From: Batillaria attramentaria
Lineage: Eukaryota > Mollusca > Gastropoda > Batillariidae
Assembly: GCA_018292915.2 (NCBI GenBank)
Contig: JACVVK020000015.1
Location: 170,001-234,000, forward strand
DNA length: 64,000 nt
Direction of reading: 5' to 3'
Part shown: one piece after another, positions 45,536-56,972 of the stretch
Layout of the letters: every line of letters starts with the position of its first letter
How positions within the stretch are numbered: position 1 is the stretch's first letter
The notes under the pieces: model-generated
Seen by the model: only the letters and a program-made list of their open reading frames with translations
Told to the model about the DNA's origin: nothing
The model's database searches: none
Program-made: the position numbers and the translations under genes

Positions 45536-45906
45536 CCAGTAACATGCATTTTCCTAGTTGGTATTGCACCACCAAGATTCCAGATTTTATTTTCCTTTTT
45601 CAGCCGTATCATGCCTACTTTCAGTTTGATGCTCACTTCGAGTGGAAAACTGCCACTTTCGCCGTATACCGTGGCTGATAAAGTGCTACGGTTTAAGCGA
45701 AGAATGAATTTCGGTGCTTTTAAATGCATCGTTTCTATGAGCGCTAGGTTTTCGTGGCCTCATATTTCGCATCCGTACAGAAGAACGGGGACTACCATCT
45801 TGTGATACAAATCGAGAATAACATCTATGGGGAGATTTTGACCCCTGGCAGTCTGTAGTAGAGAAAACATAGCGTTTTGGGCTTTGTCGTACGCGGCCTT
45901 CTTACA
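45536..45906 (-). pseudogene. Host LINE, segment 3 (C-terminal part of ORF2)
   Basis: The minus-strand frame reads AMFSLLQTARGQNLPIDVIL, then MVVPVLLYGCEI and, after a stop, GHENLALIETMHLKAPKFIL, the post-palm region of a non-LTR reverse transcriptase. The stop after CEI and general decay make it dead. It joins 46577-46882 when the intervening 652-bp element and one copy of its 9-bp duplication are removed. Confidence 0.8.
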
Positions 45907-45915
45907 CTTTGCAAA

Positions 45916-46567
45916 ACATGAGGGTAGAGACAGCAGTGTACGCACTTCTCCGATTGGTAAGAAAATCGATGGCACACGTCCGCCATTTTGATTTTCGTTT
46001 GCATTTCCGGTGTGGCTCTAAGCAGACGACACCAACGCCAGAACGTCGTTATTTTTAGCATCGCGATGTACGATTGTGCCTCTAAGAAAACGACATGCAG
46101 TACTAGGTCTATCATCGTCTATGAAATGTTGGTATTTTCTCCTCTAAAGCAGAGTCTGTTCAGTTCTGACTTTTTCTGTGGTGGAGTTTTTTTTTTAGAG
46201 GCCAGCTTTTCTTTCTTTTCTCCAAATGATAACACCACCCACACATAACAAACGCGACAACTGCTCTGTCTCTCTGACGCGACACAATACTCACACCGCA
46301 CATACCCAAGTACTCGCACACACTGACACGACGTGCATTTTACCTTTTGACTCAGCGGCCATCACGAACTTCCACTACATTGCACGTTGAAAAAAATGGA
46401 GAAAACTGGCAACTGGCAAGCACGTTGAACAACGCGCGCTCAATGGATCGCCAAAGCGACAACCACACATCCCCGGAAATGCAGACGAAAATCAAAATGG
46501 CGGAAGTGCGCCATCGATTTTCTGACCCATCGGAGAAGTGCGTACACTGCTGTCTCTAGCCTCATGT
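45916..46567. mobile_element. 652-bp TIR element (MITE-like) with exact 9-bp TSD
   Basis: CTTTGCAAA occurs at 45907-45915 and 46568-46576. The inverted ends share ACATGAGG, TAGAGACAGCAGTGTACGCA, CTTCTCCGAT, AGAAAATCGATGGC and 'ccgccattttgattttcg' over ~100 bp. It is non-coding (only short chance frames). A 9-bp duplication fits Mutator-like elements, among others. Confidence 0.9.
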
Positions 46568-46576
46568 CTTTGCAAA

Positions 46577-46882
46577 GGATCCGTTACGTGCGAATTCTTA
46601 AATATTTAAAGCTGTCTACTAGTTCCAGGTTATCTTGACCAAACGTGAAAGTTTCAATGCCACCTATTCTTTTTTGAAATATCATGATTTTCGTTTACGA
46701 CACATTAACGCTTAGTTTCCATTCATCACAGTACGAGGCAAGGGCATGTAAAGATTTCTGCAGGCCAGCACGTGTCTCCGACATTAGAATGGTATCGTCG
46801 GCATGTGGCAAGACAAAAATCTGAATGAGGCTGGCTAACTCTTGGTCATCTGTAACTAATGGTATTTTGAGGGGGTTACAAC
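46577..46882 (-). pseudogene. Host LINE, segment 2 (reverse-transcriptase motif C)
   Basis: The minus-strand frame reads TDDQELASLIQIFVLPHADD, then TILMSETRAGLQKSLHALAS and, past one stop, DNLELVDSFKYL. HADD stands at the place of the catalytic YADD/FADD box. It sits between the two inserted TIR elements. Confidence 0.85.
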
Positions 46883-46892
46883 TACTTGCTTT
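46883..46892 (+). other. Left target-site duplication of the giant foldback
   Basis: TACTTGCTTT is repeated at 56963-56972. Confidence 0.9.
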
Positions 46893-47054
46893 ATGGCGCT
46901 ACCCTCAGCAGCCAGTGGCCTGAGCAGCCAGTGGATATTCACACGGACATGTGCAATTCGCACAGACACGTGTAATTAGTGCGGAAAACAACAACTACAA
47001 AAAACAGGTATTCCAAGGTCCGAGGAAGCCAATAATAATAATTAATAATAATAA

Positions 47055-48885
47055 TGAAGGTGATTAGGAGCCACAAAGCCTGTAAATACATGTATTCAGC
47101 AGCCACACCTCTTCAGCCCTGCCCCAAAGCCGGTCCAAATCGCGACGTTTTTCAATCACGTTCCACACATTTCCTCGGCTTATTACATCATCGGTTCCCG
47201 GTTTCCCCCCCAGTAAACACTAAAGTTTTTGATTCTTTATTCAATTCCACTCTCAGAAATCTTGGTGATTAGGAGGCACAAAGTCTGTAAATACTCGGCA
47301 GCCACACCCCTTCCACCCTGCCCCCAGTCCAACTCGCGACATATTCCACTCACGTTCTACACAATTCCTCGAGCATATTACACCATCGGCTCCCGGTTTT
47401 CCCCCAATGAACAGTACAGTTTTCAATTCTTAATTCAGTTTCAGTTGCAGAAATCATAGTGATTAGGAGGCACAAAGCCTGTAAATACTCAGCAGCCACA
47501 CCTCTATCACCTTACCTCCATTCCAAATCGTGATGTTTCTCACTCACGTCGCACACTTCCTCGGCATATTACATCGGTTCCCGGTTTCCCCCTAATAAAC
47601 ACTATATCTTTCTATTCTTTATTGAGTTTCAGTCTCAGAAATCATAATGATTAGGAGGCACAAAGCCTGTAAATACTCAACAGCCACACCTCTTTTACCC
47701 TACCCCTATTCCAACTCGCGACATATTTCAATCACGTTCTACACAGTTCCTCGACTCCCGGTTTCCCCCTAATGCACAGTCTGTAAATTCTCAGCAACCA
47801 CACCTCTTCAACCCTGCACCCATTGCAAAACGCTACGTTTTTTTCACTGACGTTCCACACAATTCCTCGGACTATTACACCATCGGTTCCCGGTTTCCCT
47901 CTAATAAACAACATATTTTTCCATTCTTCATGCAGTTTCAGTCTCAGAAATTATAGTGATTAGGAAGCACAAAGCCTGTAAATACTCAGCAGCCACACCT
48001 GTTTAACCCTGCCCCCATTCCAAATCGTGATGTTTTTCACACACGTCGCACACTTCATCGGCTTATTACACCATCGGCTCCCAGATCCCCACTAATAAAC
48101 ACTATATTTTTCTATTCTTAATTCAGTTTCAGTTGCAGAAATCATAGTGATTAGGAGGCACAAAGCCTGTAAATACCCAGCAGCCACACCTCTATCACCC
48201 TACCCCCATTCCAAATCGTGATGTTTTTCATTCACGGCGCACACTTCCTCGGCATATTACACCATCGGTTCCCGGTTTCCCCCTAATAAACACTATATTT
48301 TTCTATTCTTTATCGAGTTTCAGTCTCAAAAATCATAATGATTAGGAGGCACAAAGCCTGTAAATACTCAGCAGCCACACCTCTTTCACCCTACCCCCAT
48401 TCCAATTCGCGACATATTTCACTCACGTTCTACACAATTCCTCGAGCATATTACACCATCGGCTCCCGGTTTCCCCCTAATAAACACTACAGTTTTCGAT
48501 TCTTTATTCAGTTCCACTCTCAGAAATCATAGTGATTAGGAGGCATAAAGTCTGTAAATACTCAGCAGCCACACCTCTTTCACCCTACCCCCATTCCAAA
48601 TCGTGATGTTTTTCGCTCACGTCGCACACTTCCTCGGCTTATTACACCATCGGATCCCGGTTTCCCCCTAATAAACACTATAGTTTTCGATTCTTTATTC
48701 AGTTCCACTCTCAGACATTATAGTGATTAGGAGGCATAAAGTCTGTAAATACTCAGCAGCCACACCTCTTCAACTCTGCACCCATTGCAAAACGCTACGT
48801 TTTACACTGACGTTCCAAACAATTCCTCGGTCTATTACACCATCGGTTCCCGGTTTCCCCTTAATAAACACTATATTTGAGAAAT
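47055..48885 (+). repeat. Left arm array: ~191-bp tandem repeats, about 9.5 units
   Basis: 'gattaggagg' landmarks lie at 47062, 47267, 47461, 47649, 47958, 48149, 48340, 48534 and 48725, with one partial unit near 47765. Units share 'cacaaagcctgtaaatactc', 'agcagccacacctct', 'ccatcggttcccggtttccc' and 'taataaacactata'. Each unit carries CTCAGCAGCCA, also present in the transposon TIR. Confidence 0.95.
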
Positions 48886-49830
48886 TCTGCAAAAATTGAT
48901 GTGGGGTCAATCTTAGTGATTTAAAGATTTCTGCATTTTCAGGTCCTTTAAACAGCTAATACAACTCCCGGGAAAGTTTCTAGGCTGTGAATAACTTAAA
49001 AGTGTACAAAAGTGTGCATTTACTACCACCACGCCATACTGGAACAGTTTCCATGTAACACTTTTACCAGCCATTTTCTCAAACTTTGCGGCTTTGAATA
49101 GTAGAGAACTATGACCTTCTTTGTTCTAACGCTTCCATACCTGTACTACACGTCGATACGACCAAGTCGCTAAAAATAGTCACCAATCAGTTGCGCTGAT
49201 TAGCTGGTCTTCAGTCCGCAACCAAATAACGTCGTCTGCGCAGTACGCGGTACGCGCTACGTACGTAGAACAATATGATCATATACCAACCAGAGTCACC
49301 ACAATGGTTTCAAATAGTATACTACACAAGATTGCCACATTAGGCTACGTAACACAGCTGCAAATTTGGAGGAAAACGCTATATACTCTTCTTATATAAA
49401 ACGTTGCAGACGACACCCTAGAAATGCTTTAAAATTCACCAAAAAATTCACAACAATCAGGCAGCCATAGACTCATGTGTAGAGTAAATTTCAACAAATT
49501 CCAATATTCCGTTTTTTGGCAATGTTGGCAGCGACCACATACCCCCCCCCCCCCCCTCATTCCACGGTCGTCTGCTGGCTCCTGTGCCAGCCGCGCATGA
49601 ATACAAACAGTTCACAAGCCAGCCTCATTTTCCCCTAATTTTACTATTACCTGGCATGAAACTTGTTTACAAAGCCAACAAAAAGCACCAGATTGCCATT
49701 TTTTACTCTGCACACAAATTTTACAAGGGGCAAAGATTTTCTACTATATTTAGCGGAGTTTTTACTACATGACCCGGAAGCTAATACCGCTCTGTAACCT
49801 GTTAAAGCCTTCCGTCATTTTGACCAGTCA
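48886..49830. other. Internal region of the foldback, no gene seen
   Basis: AT-rich, with a C-run at 49541-49557. No transposase motif on either strand. Confidence 0.5.
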
Positions 49831-50215
49831 CTTCCCCAGTACCTTTCTGATAAGCTCACCACGTACGAAACATCCCGCACTCTCCGCTCATCCTCAGAAA
49901 AGCTACTTAAGGTCCCCCAGGTCAGCCTCAAAACATTTGGCCAACGTTCTTTCAGTTATAGAGCCCCCCACGTTTGGAACTCCTTGCCATCTTCTCTGAG
50001 AAACATCCCTTCCCTCCTACAGTTTAAAGCAGAACTCAAAACACATCTTTTCAAACTAGCTTTTAATCTTTAAGTTTAAACTCCGCCGCCTGTATTGATG
50101 TGTATAAATGTGTGCGTATGAATGTTGTGTGTGTGCGTGAGCAAAAAGCGCATTGAGTGCTTTTCAAAGCAGAACTCCGCGCTCTACAAGTGTAATATAT
50201 TATTATTATTACTGT
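49831..50215 (+). mobile_element. 5'-truncated LINE, C-terminal coding end plus tail
   Basis: An open 80-codon frame (49831 to stop 50071-50073) contains TLRSSSEKLLKVPQVSLKTF, GQRSFSYRAPHVWNSLPSSL and FKAELKTHLFKLAF. The tail has a short GT run, 'aaaagcgcattgagtgc' and (ATT)n. Confidence 0.82.
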
Positions 50216-50549
50216 GTCTTAAATGACTGATTCCAATGCACGGACTAAGTGCATTCGATGACAAGTTTTCCACAGCCTTGTTGTACGTATGACAAACGTA
50301 CGGACTGAGACTTTAAAAAAAAAGTGAAATCAAATTCGACGGAATGAGAAACAAATGCAGACTCTTGGCTCAAGAAGGATTTGTTAATGTGAAATACAAG
50401 GAGATAAGATAAAGATAAAAATCAAACCATACCTATTGCAGAACTTGTTAGTAACTGTGGCAGTTCCAGCAGTGTTGTGGGTCGGTGATGATACCGGCGG
50501 CTTCAGATAAACGGTATTTATAACATTTATGGTCATTAACAACTGATTA

Positions 50550-50639
50550 TTGCTCAGTCCTTGGCAACATTCAAAGCTAAACTGAAAACGCATCTCTTCT
50601 CCTCCCAGTAATTCAACTCAGCTTTTTATGGTCTTGTAC

Positions 50640-50704
<65 letters not shown>

Positions 50705-50931
50705 TGGTTTATTTGGGTTGGGCTCCCCACATCCTGTGTCTGGGCAGGATGCTGGGGTCCCCGCTCTCTTACTGCCATGGTCTCTGTTGCCTGCAGGGAG
50801 ACAATGCGGGTTTTTATTTTTTATTTTATCAGTCTTTATTTTCGCGGGTTGTTGCTGCCCCCCCCCCCCTCCCGTTATATTGTAAAGCGCCTAGAGCCAG
50901 CCCCTGGGTTAGGCGCGTTAAAAATCTCCAC

Positions 50932-50963
<32 letters not shown>

Positions 50964-50965
50964 TA
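50550..50965 (+). mobile_element. 5'-truncated LINE tail with GT tract
   Basis: AQSLATFKAKLKTHLFSSQ and a stop are followed by (GT)n (50643-50700), 'ttgtaaagcgcctagagcca', 'ggttaggcgcgttaaaaatc' and (ATT)n. Confidence 0.75.
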
Positions 50966-51168
50966 ACAATGTCAGGAAGTTTGGGGATTAACAAGTGTCT
51001 GCTAAAATTGCTGTTTAATTGGAACGTGTTACGCATGTCATTTGAGAAGGAGATGATACCGTTTCAGATGCCGTTCAACATCTCGACAAATGGACAATTT
51101 GATAAAAATGAAAAGGTTACGTTAATTTGTCGGTCTGTCGACCAATATCTTAAATTTAAAGCTGGTTG

Positions 51169-51335
<167 letters not shown>

Positions 51336-51508
51336 GTTATTAGGGTTTTCCGCCGCGTGAGCAACGAAACACAGAGAAAGACAGACAGACAAACAGACAA
51401 AACGATCTAGAGAAGAAAACAGGAGAGAATAATTTGTGTAAATGCGTGAAAAATGGAAGAACTCATACTCAAGCGCTATCAAATTTAGGAAAGGGAGCTT
51501 TGGGTGTT

Positions 51509-51549
51509 TTAGTTTAGTTTAGTTTAGTTTAGTTTAGTTTAGTTTAGTG
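51509..51549 (+). repeat. (TTTAG)n pentanucleotide repeat
   Basis: About eight units. Confidence 0.9.
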
Positions 51550-51715
51550 AGTTGTTCCTTCTGTTGCTGTTTGTGTTTTCGAGATGTCAGGGACGGACAG
51601 TGGTCTGGCTGCGAAATAGTATCTGTAGATTGCGCGACTGTAAATCAAATCTAAGTAAATTAACTAACTAAACAACTAAATATGTTCATCTCTCTCTCTC
51701 TCTCTCTCTCACAGT

Positions 51716-53392
51716 ATATTTCCAGACGAACTCAAGAAAGCCAAAGTAGTGCCTATTCCGAAAAGTAAAGATCTCCACAATCTCAGTGACTACCGTCCGA
51801 TTTCAGTTTTATCAGTCCTGTCCAAACCTCTGGAAAGACATATCCATAACCACATGCTCAGTTTCCTAGAAAAAACAACATCTTTTGAATCCGCTCCAAT
51901 CTGGTTTCCGCCCTCAACATTCGTGCCACACCGCACTTGTCCGCATCGTCGACACTTGGCTATCTGCCATCAACAAATCCCAGCTAACTGGTGCGGTCTT
52001 TCTTGACCTGAAAAAAGCCTTTGACTTGGTGAACCACAGCATTTTGTTAAAGAAATTGTCCCTATATATCCCTGATCCTAAGACAATCTCCTTATTTTCC
52101 TCATATCTCCAAGGTAGAAGGCAGAAAGTCTATCTAAATGGTGCGTTTTCTGAGGAAGGTGTTGTTAAGCTCGGTGTGCCCCAGGGCTCTATCCTTGGCC
52201 CGATTTTCTTTTGTTTATTCATCAATGATATGCCCCTCTCCATCTCAAACCCTAATGTAAGCTGTGATATGTTTGCTGACGACTCCACGCTCCATGCGTC
52301 GGATGTGCATGAGTCAAAAGTAAACGAAGTATTGCAGCACAGCCTCACTGAAATCTCCCAGTGGTGTAAAGCCAACCACATGGTAATTAGTACCACCAAA
52401 ACCAAAAGCATGCTAATTACAACGCGCCAAAAACACCAACGCAAACTATCTCCCCTACGGTTGTCAGTTGGGTTCGAGTCTATCGAGCAGGTCTCGAACC
52501 ACCGTCTACTAGGTGTCATAATTGACGACCAACTAAAGTGGGAAACGCATGTTGATGGTCTCTGTAAATTATTGTCAAAAAATGTATTCTTGCTATCCAA
52601 ACTAAGTCGCCTAGTTAGCCCTGACATCTGCAAGCTATTCTTTCATGCCCACGTGCAAAGTCATCTAGATTTTGCGTCCACTTTGTGGGACGAGTGCAGC
52701 GAAAATCAGTTCAAAAAGGTAAACTCCGTTCACCGGCGCGCTGTCAAACTCTTACACTCGGGTAATTCTAGTACCGACCAAAAGTTTAAAATCCTCAAAC
52801 TTCTACCTCTTAAACAGCATCTGAAGTTTAACAAATGCTTACTGATGCACAAAATTGTTTACTACAAAGCCCCAACATATCTCCATCAACTATTTAATTT
52901 CGAACATGATAAACAACATAACACAAGGAACAGTCTGCTCCCAGTGCCTCGTCCAAGGGTTGATATATATAAAAGTAGCCTGTCTTTCTCAGGGGCATCC
53001 ATGTGGAACTCTTTACCACTGAGTATCCAAAACGTTTCCAAATTCATAAACTTCAAACAAATTCTACACGATACGCTTATCTGACGATATATATAGAAAT
53101 GTGTTACATACATGTTTTGCAATATTAGAGACGACTGTAAATTTCTTACTTGGCATACATCCAGTATCATCAGCACATGCCACGTATGTTTTGATTTGTT
53201 TATCGTGTGTATTTTTCTCTCCTGTATTTCCCCTAGATAGTTTATACTTCTTTTTTTTTTTTTTTTTTTAAACTTTGCATTGTTTGTTTGTTTGTTTTGA
53301 TTTTTTTCTCAATACCCTTTAATGTAGAATAGCAGGACAGCATGTAAGATAGGCAGCAATGCCTAAATGCTCTATCCTGAATAAAAAACGTT

Positions 53393-53394
<2 letters not shown>
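51716..53394 (+). pseudogene. 5'-truncated CR1/Jockey-like LINE, reverse-transcriptase ORF with one frameshift
   Basis: It starts directly after a CT tract with IFPDELKKAKVVPIPK (RT motif 1). A one-base shift near 51886 moves to the frame 51888-53084. Then come QSGFRPQHSCHTALV, FLDLKKAFDLVNH (motif A), GVPQGSILGPIFF (motif B), MFADDSTL (motif C) and the C-terminal RRAVKLL and MWNSLPLSIQNVS. The stop is at 53082-53084, and a 3' UTR runs to about 53394 ('gctctatcctgaataaaaaa'). Endonuclease and any ORF1 are missing, and it lies within the foldback. The apparent 399-residue start is TTG, not a true initiator. Clade naming is by general resemblance. Confidence 0.88.
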
Positions 53395-53430
<36 letters not shown>

Positions 53431-53449
53431 TTGCGCGGCTTTAAGCCCT

Positions 53450-53498
<49 letters not shown>

Positions 53499-53517
53499 TT
53501 GCGCGGCTTTAAGCCCT

Positions 53518-53554
<37 letters not shown>

Positions 53555-53573
53555 TTGCGCGGCTTTAAGCCCT

Positions 53574-53608
<35 letters not shown>

Positions 53609-53627
53609 TTGCGCGGCTTTAAGCCCT

Positions 53628-53668
<41 letters not shown>

Positions 53669-53767
53669 TTGCGCGGCTTTAAGCCCTAAACTCTCTCTCT
53701 CTCTCTCTCTGCTTGCGCGGCTTTAAGCCCTAAACTCTCTCTCTCTCTCTCTCCCTCTCTCGCTCTT
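53394..53767 (+). repeat. Compound minisatellite: (CT)n alternating with a 24-bp core, six times
   Basis: The core GCTTGCGCGGCTTTAAGCCC+TAAA lies at 53429, 53497, 53553, 53607, 53667 and 53711, identical in all six copies, and is separated by CT runs of varying length. The core contains the palindrome GGCTTTAAGCC. Confidence 0.95.
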
Positions 53768-54637
53768 GTCTCTCTCTTTTCAGTCGTTTCTTTACCCGTT
53801 GCTGTGTTGGCAAGATTTGTCCCAGACACCCTGTGGTTATTATTCTTAATTATTGCATAAGGATGTCTCATTCTATACAAATCATGCGTTATGTGAACAT
53901 TTTTGATAATTAATCGGCATTGTTATTTGCAACGACCGGTTGCACTTTTCCTGTGATGACAATATCTAATTGACTGAGACATGTGCAGATTATTCTTATT
54001 TTACTGCATCCGGCTGACGCATTCTGGTGCAATCGTGCATCAGCTTACATTACATTGAAATGTATTCGTCGCTCACATTTTCCTTGTTCGCTTGTCCTTA
54101 GCCATGATTTGGCAACACGCGCCTCAGACACCTACAGATCTTTATATCATTAATTATCACTATCTGACGTGGGCAGCTTGACGGACAATAAAACGTTATT
54201 ATTACTTTTATGTATTATTGCATCAGTGTAATATTATTACATAAAGCCTGTTTTCTTATGTCCAGTCTGCGGTTCAAGAGGGATATTGAGAAGATATCAT
54301 TCCATGATTATGTTTTAATGACTAAGTCGGCGTGAAAAGACTGGCGTGAGAGACGGCAATATACGAATTTAATGCAAATGACATTACACCATTAGCGGGA
54401 TTTCCAACCTGATGGACCACGCTCATCGTTGTATCGGCCAGCGTTGTGTTGGAAACGACAATACGCGAATGCATAATGGCATTGTGCAGTAATAATTATT
54501 ACACCATTAGCGCTATTTCCAGCTTTGACCATGCTCATGGTTGTATCAATATTCGTTTGCTGAAAGTTTATCGCATTTCTCGATATCACATGACTGCACA
54601 TTTCTATGCTTTTCTATCTTTATTGTAATATTCATTA
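53768..54637. other. No recognisable gene
   Basis: A local duplication around 'accattagcgggatttccaa' and 'accattagcgctatttccag' (54389 and 54502), with 'catgctcatggttgtatc' themes, is the only structure. Confidence 0.5.
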
Positions 54638-54725
54638 CTTAATAATAATAATAATAATAATATTTATAGGGCGCCTATCCCCGTGGAACGAGCTCTAGGC
54701 GCCTTACAATCTAAAACTTAAAAAA
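54638..54725 (-). mobile_element. LINE/SINE 3' tail, minus strand
   Basis: (AAT)n is followed by 'tatagggcgcctatccccg' and 'gagctctaggcgccttacaa', the complement of the shared tail type. Confidence 0.6.
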
Positions 54726-55013
54726 AGCACAAAAACCCCATTCACTCAACTCAATGTACACTGCGTAAGAAAAAAAAAAACAAAAAAAAAAAACTTGGTC
54801 GTTAGCAGGCAAGCCTGCCCACACACGTGGAAACACGTTTTCAGATGAAATTTTCACATAAAAATTATTTACATCTCGCAATGTGGTAATGTATTTTCAT
54901 TACTTTGAGACTTGTGCTTAAATAGTAATTTAGGCAGACATTAATGTGCTCAACCCCCAAAACCAAAAGGAGAAATTATCGCAGCCTAATAAGATATGCA
55001 AATAATATGAAAA

Positions 55014-55208
55014 TGTCTTTATTCAGTTCCACTCTCAGAAATTATAGTGATTAGGAGGCACAAAGTCTGTAAATACTCAGCAGCCACACCTCTTCAACTC
55101 TGCACCCATTGCAAAACGCTACGTTTTACACTGACGTTCCAAACAATTCCTCGGCCTATTACACCATCGGTTCCCGGTTTCCCCTTAATAAACACTATAC
55201 TTTTCCAC
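55014..55208 (+). repeat. 191-bp satellite unit (plus orientation), left of the PLE
   Basis: Same unit as the left arm array, from 'tctttattcagttccactct' to 'aataaacactatac'. It is interrupted by the PLE at 55219 and continues at 55891-55972. Confidence 0.9.
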
Positions 55209-55218
55209 TATTTCTTCA

Positions 55219-55890
55219 CGCCACTTCACATGCGACAGTGCAAACCTCATATACGCCATCATCTGTACCGCATGTCACAAACTGTATGTTGGGGAAACTG
55301 GACGTAGCCTGGCAACACGCTTTGCTGAACATACCGCCGACACCAGACACAACAGAATAAAACCCGTTGCCGTGCATTTCAATTCTGCAGGCCACTCCAT
55401 CTTAAATATGACAGTAACTGGCCTGTGGCTTATGCACGGCGACGCCACAGACAGACGCGACATGGAGTCGCACATTATTCAGCGCCTGGGAAGCCAGGCC
55501 CTGGGTGGTTTGAACGAAAAGCCGTAACATAACCCTCTGAACTTTTTTCACACACAGTCCATGGTCTTGTGTCACCAAAGGATGGGTGTTGTGATTGCTA
55601 ATCAGTTTCACTATTCTTTTTTGTTCTTTTCTGCCCAACAATTTTTTTTTCACACACAGTCCATGGTCCAGGATGGGTGATATTTTTACTATTTTTTCTG
55701 GTCCTTTTCTCGCCCACTGTTTTTTTTCTCCCCCGCGCCGTGTATGTCAGTACGTCCGCAGAGTTACCTTTTGTTTGTTAGTTGAAGTTATGTCCCATTT
55801 GTTTATGTCCTGAAGAAGGCGAAAGCCGAAACGTCGACCTGTGCCGTCCTTTGTCAAAGTTAAGTGGTTTCTGTCCCTTTTATTTGCTTA
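55219..55890 (+). mobile_element. 5'-truncated Penelope-like element with GIY-YIG domain and 10-bp TSD
   Basis: An open frame (55219-55527, 102 codons plus TAA) contains NLIYAIICTACHKLYVGETG (GIY- and YIG-type core), RSLATRFAEH (catalytic Arg) and DMESHIIQRL (catalytic Glu). This is the endonuclease at the C-terminus of Penelope-like retroelements. The reverse transcriptase is missing. The trailing ~360 bp end in a hammerhead-like block and 'tttgctta'. TATTTCTTCA occurs at 55209-55218 and 55891-55900, a target-site duplication inside a satellite unit. Confidence 0.88.
55807..55838 (+). ncRNA. Hammerhead-ribozyme-like motif at the PLE end
   Basis: In order: GTC (stem I), CTGAAGA (matches CUGANGA), A, GGC-GAAA-GCC (stem II and loop), GAAAC, GTC (cleavage-type triplet), GAC (stem I partner). 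Helix III would be only two base pairs without a loop, as in the minimal hammerheads described in Penelope-like elements, which may act as dimers. Activity is not shown. Confidence 0.6.
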
Positions 55891-55972
55891 TATTTCTTCA
55901 TTCTCTATTCAATTTCACTCTCAGAAATTATAGTGATTAGGAGGCACAAAGTCTGTAAATACTCAGCAGCCA

Positions 55973-56845
55973 GTGTGGAACATGACTGAAAAACGTCGCG
56001 TTTTGTGCCTCGTAATCACTATGATTTCTGAGACTGAAACTGAATAAAAACTCGAAAAATATAGTATTTATTAGGGGGAAACCGGGAGCCGATGGTGTAA
56101 TAGACCGAGGAAGAGTGCGACGTGAGTGAAAAACGTAGCGTTTTAGAATGGGGGCAGGGTTAAACAGGTGTGGCTGCTGAGTATTTACAGGCTTTGTGCT
56201 TCCTAATCACTATAATTTCTGAGACTGAAACTGCATGAAGAATGGAAAAATATGTTGTTTATTAGAGGGAAACCGGGAACCGATGGTGTAATAGGCCGAG
56301 GAATTGTGTGGAACGTCAGTGAAAAAAACGTAGCGTTTTGCAATGGGTGCAGGGTTGAAGAGGTGTGGTTGCTGAGAATTTACAGACTGTGTGCCTCCTA
56401 ATCGCTATGATTTCTGAGAGTGGAATTGAATAGAGAATCGAAAAATATTTTGTTTACTAGGGGGAAACCGGGAATCGATGGTGTAATAGGCCGAGGAATT
56501 GTGTGGAACGTCAGTGAAAATAACGTAGCGTTTTGCAATTGGTGCAGGGTTGAAGATGTGTGGTTGCTGAGAATTTACAGACTTTGTGCCTCCTAATCAC
56601 TATGATTTCTGAGGGTGGAATTGAATAGAGAATCGAAAACTATAGTGTTCATTAGGGGGAAACCGGGAGCCGATGGTGTAATAGGCCGAGGAATTGTGTG
56701 GAACGTGACTGAAAAACGTCGCGTTTTGTGCCTCGTAATCACTATGATTTCTGGGACTGAAAGTGAATAAAAACTGGAAAAATATAGTATTTATTAGGGG
56801 GAAACCGGGAGCCGATGGCGTAATAGGCCGAGGAAGTGTGCGACG
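55973..56845 (-). repeat. Right arm array: inverted 191-bp repeats, about 4.5 units
   Basis: Orientation flips at about 55972/55973. Units read 'gggggaaaccgggagccgat', 'ggtgtaataggccgagga' and 'tttacaggctttgtgcttcc'. Two units (near 55985 and 56705) share the same internal deletion ('aacgtcgcgttttgtgcctc'), which implies a higher-order duplication. Confidence 0.93.
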
Positions 56846-56962
56846 TGAGTAGTAGTTGCTGCCATCAACGGAATGTACGTTACTGTGGGTTTCGGCCCTA
56901 TTTGCCCGGTCTTTGTGAGAATAGCGTGTGGCTGCTCAGTCTGGCTGCTGAGGGTAGCGCCA

Positions 56963-56972
56963 TACTTGCTTT
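56963..56972 (+). other. Right target-site duplication of the giant foldback
   Basis: TACTTGCTTT, partner of 46883-46892. Confidence 0.9.

Noticed and set aside
47055..48885. CRISPR array suggested by regular repeats
   Set aside because: The repeat unit is ~191 bp with no short repeat/unique spacer alternation, and the window is eukaryotic.
51885..53084. A 399-residue host gene starting at 51885
   Set aside because: The frame opens at TTG because of a one-base shift. The protein is the reverse transcriptase of a truncated LINE.
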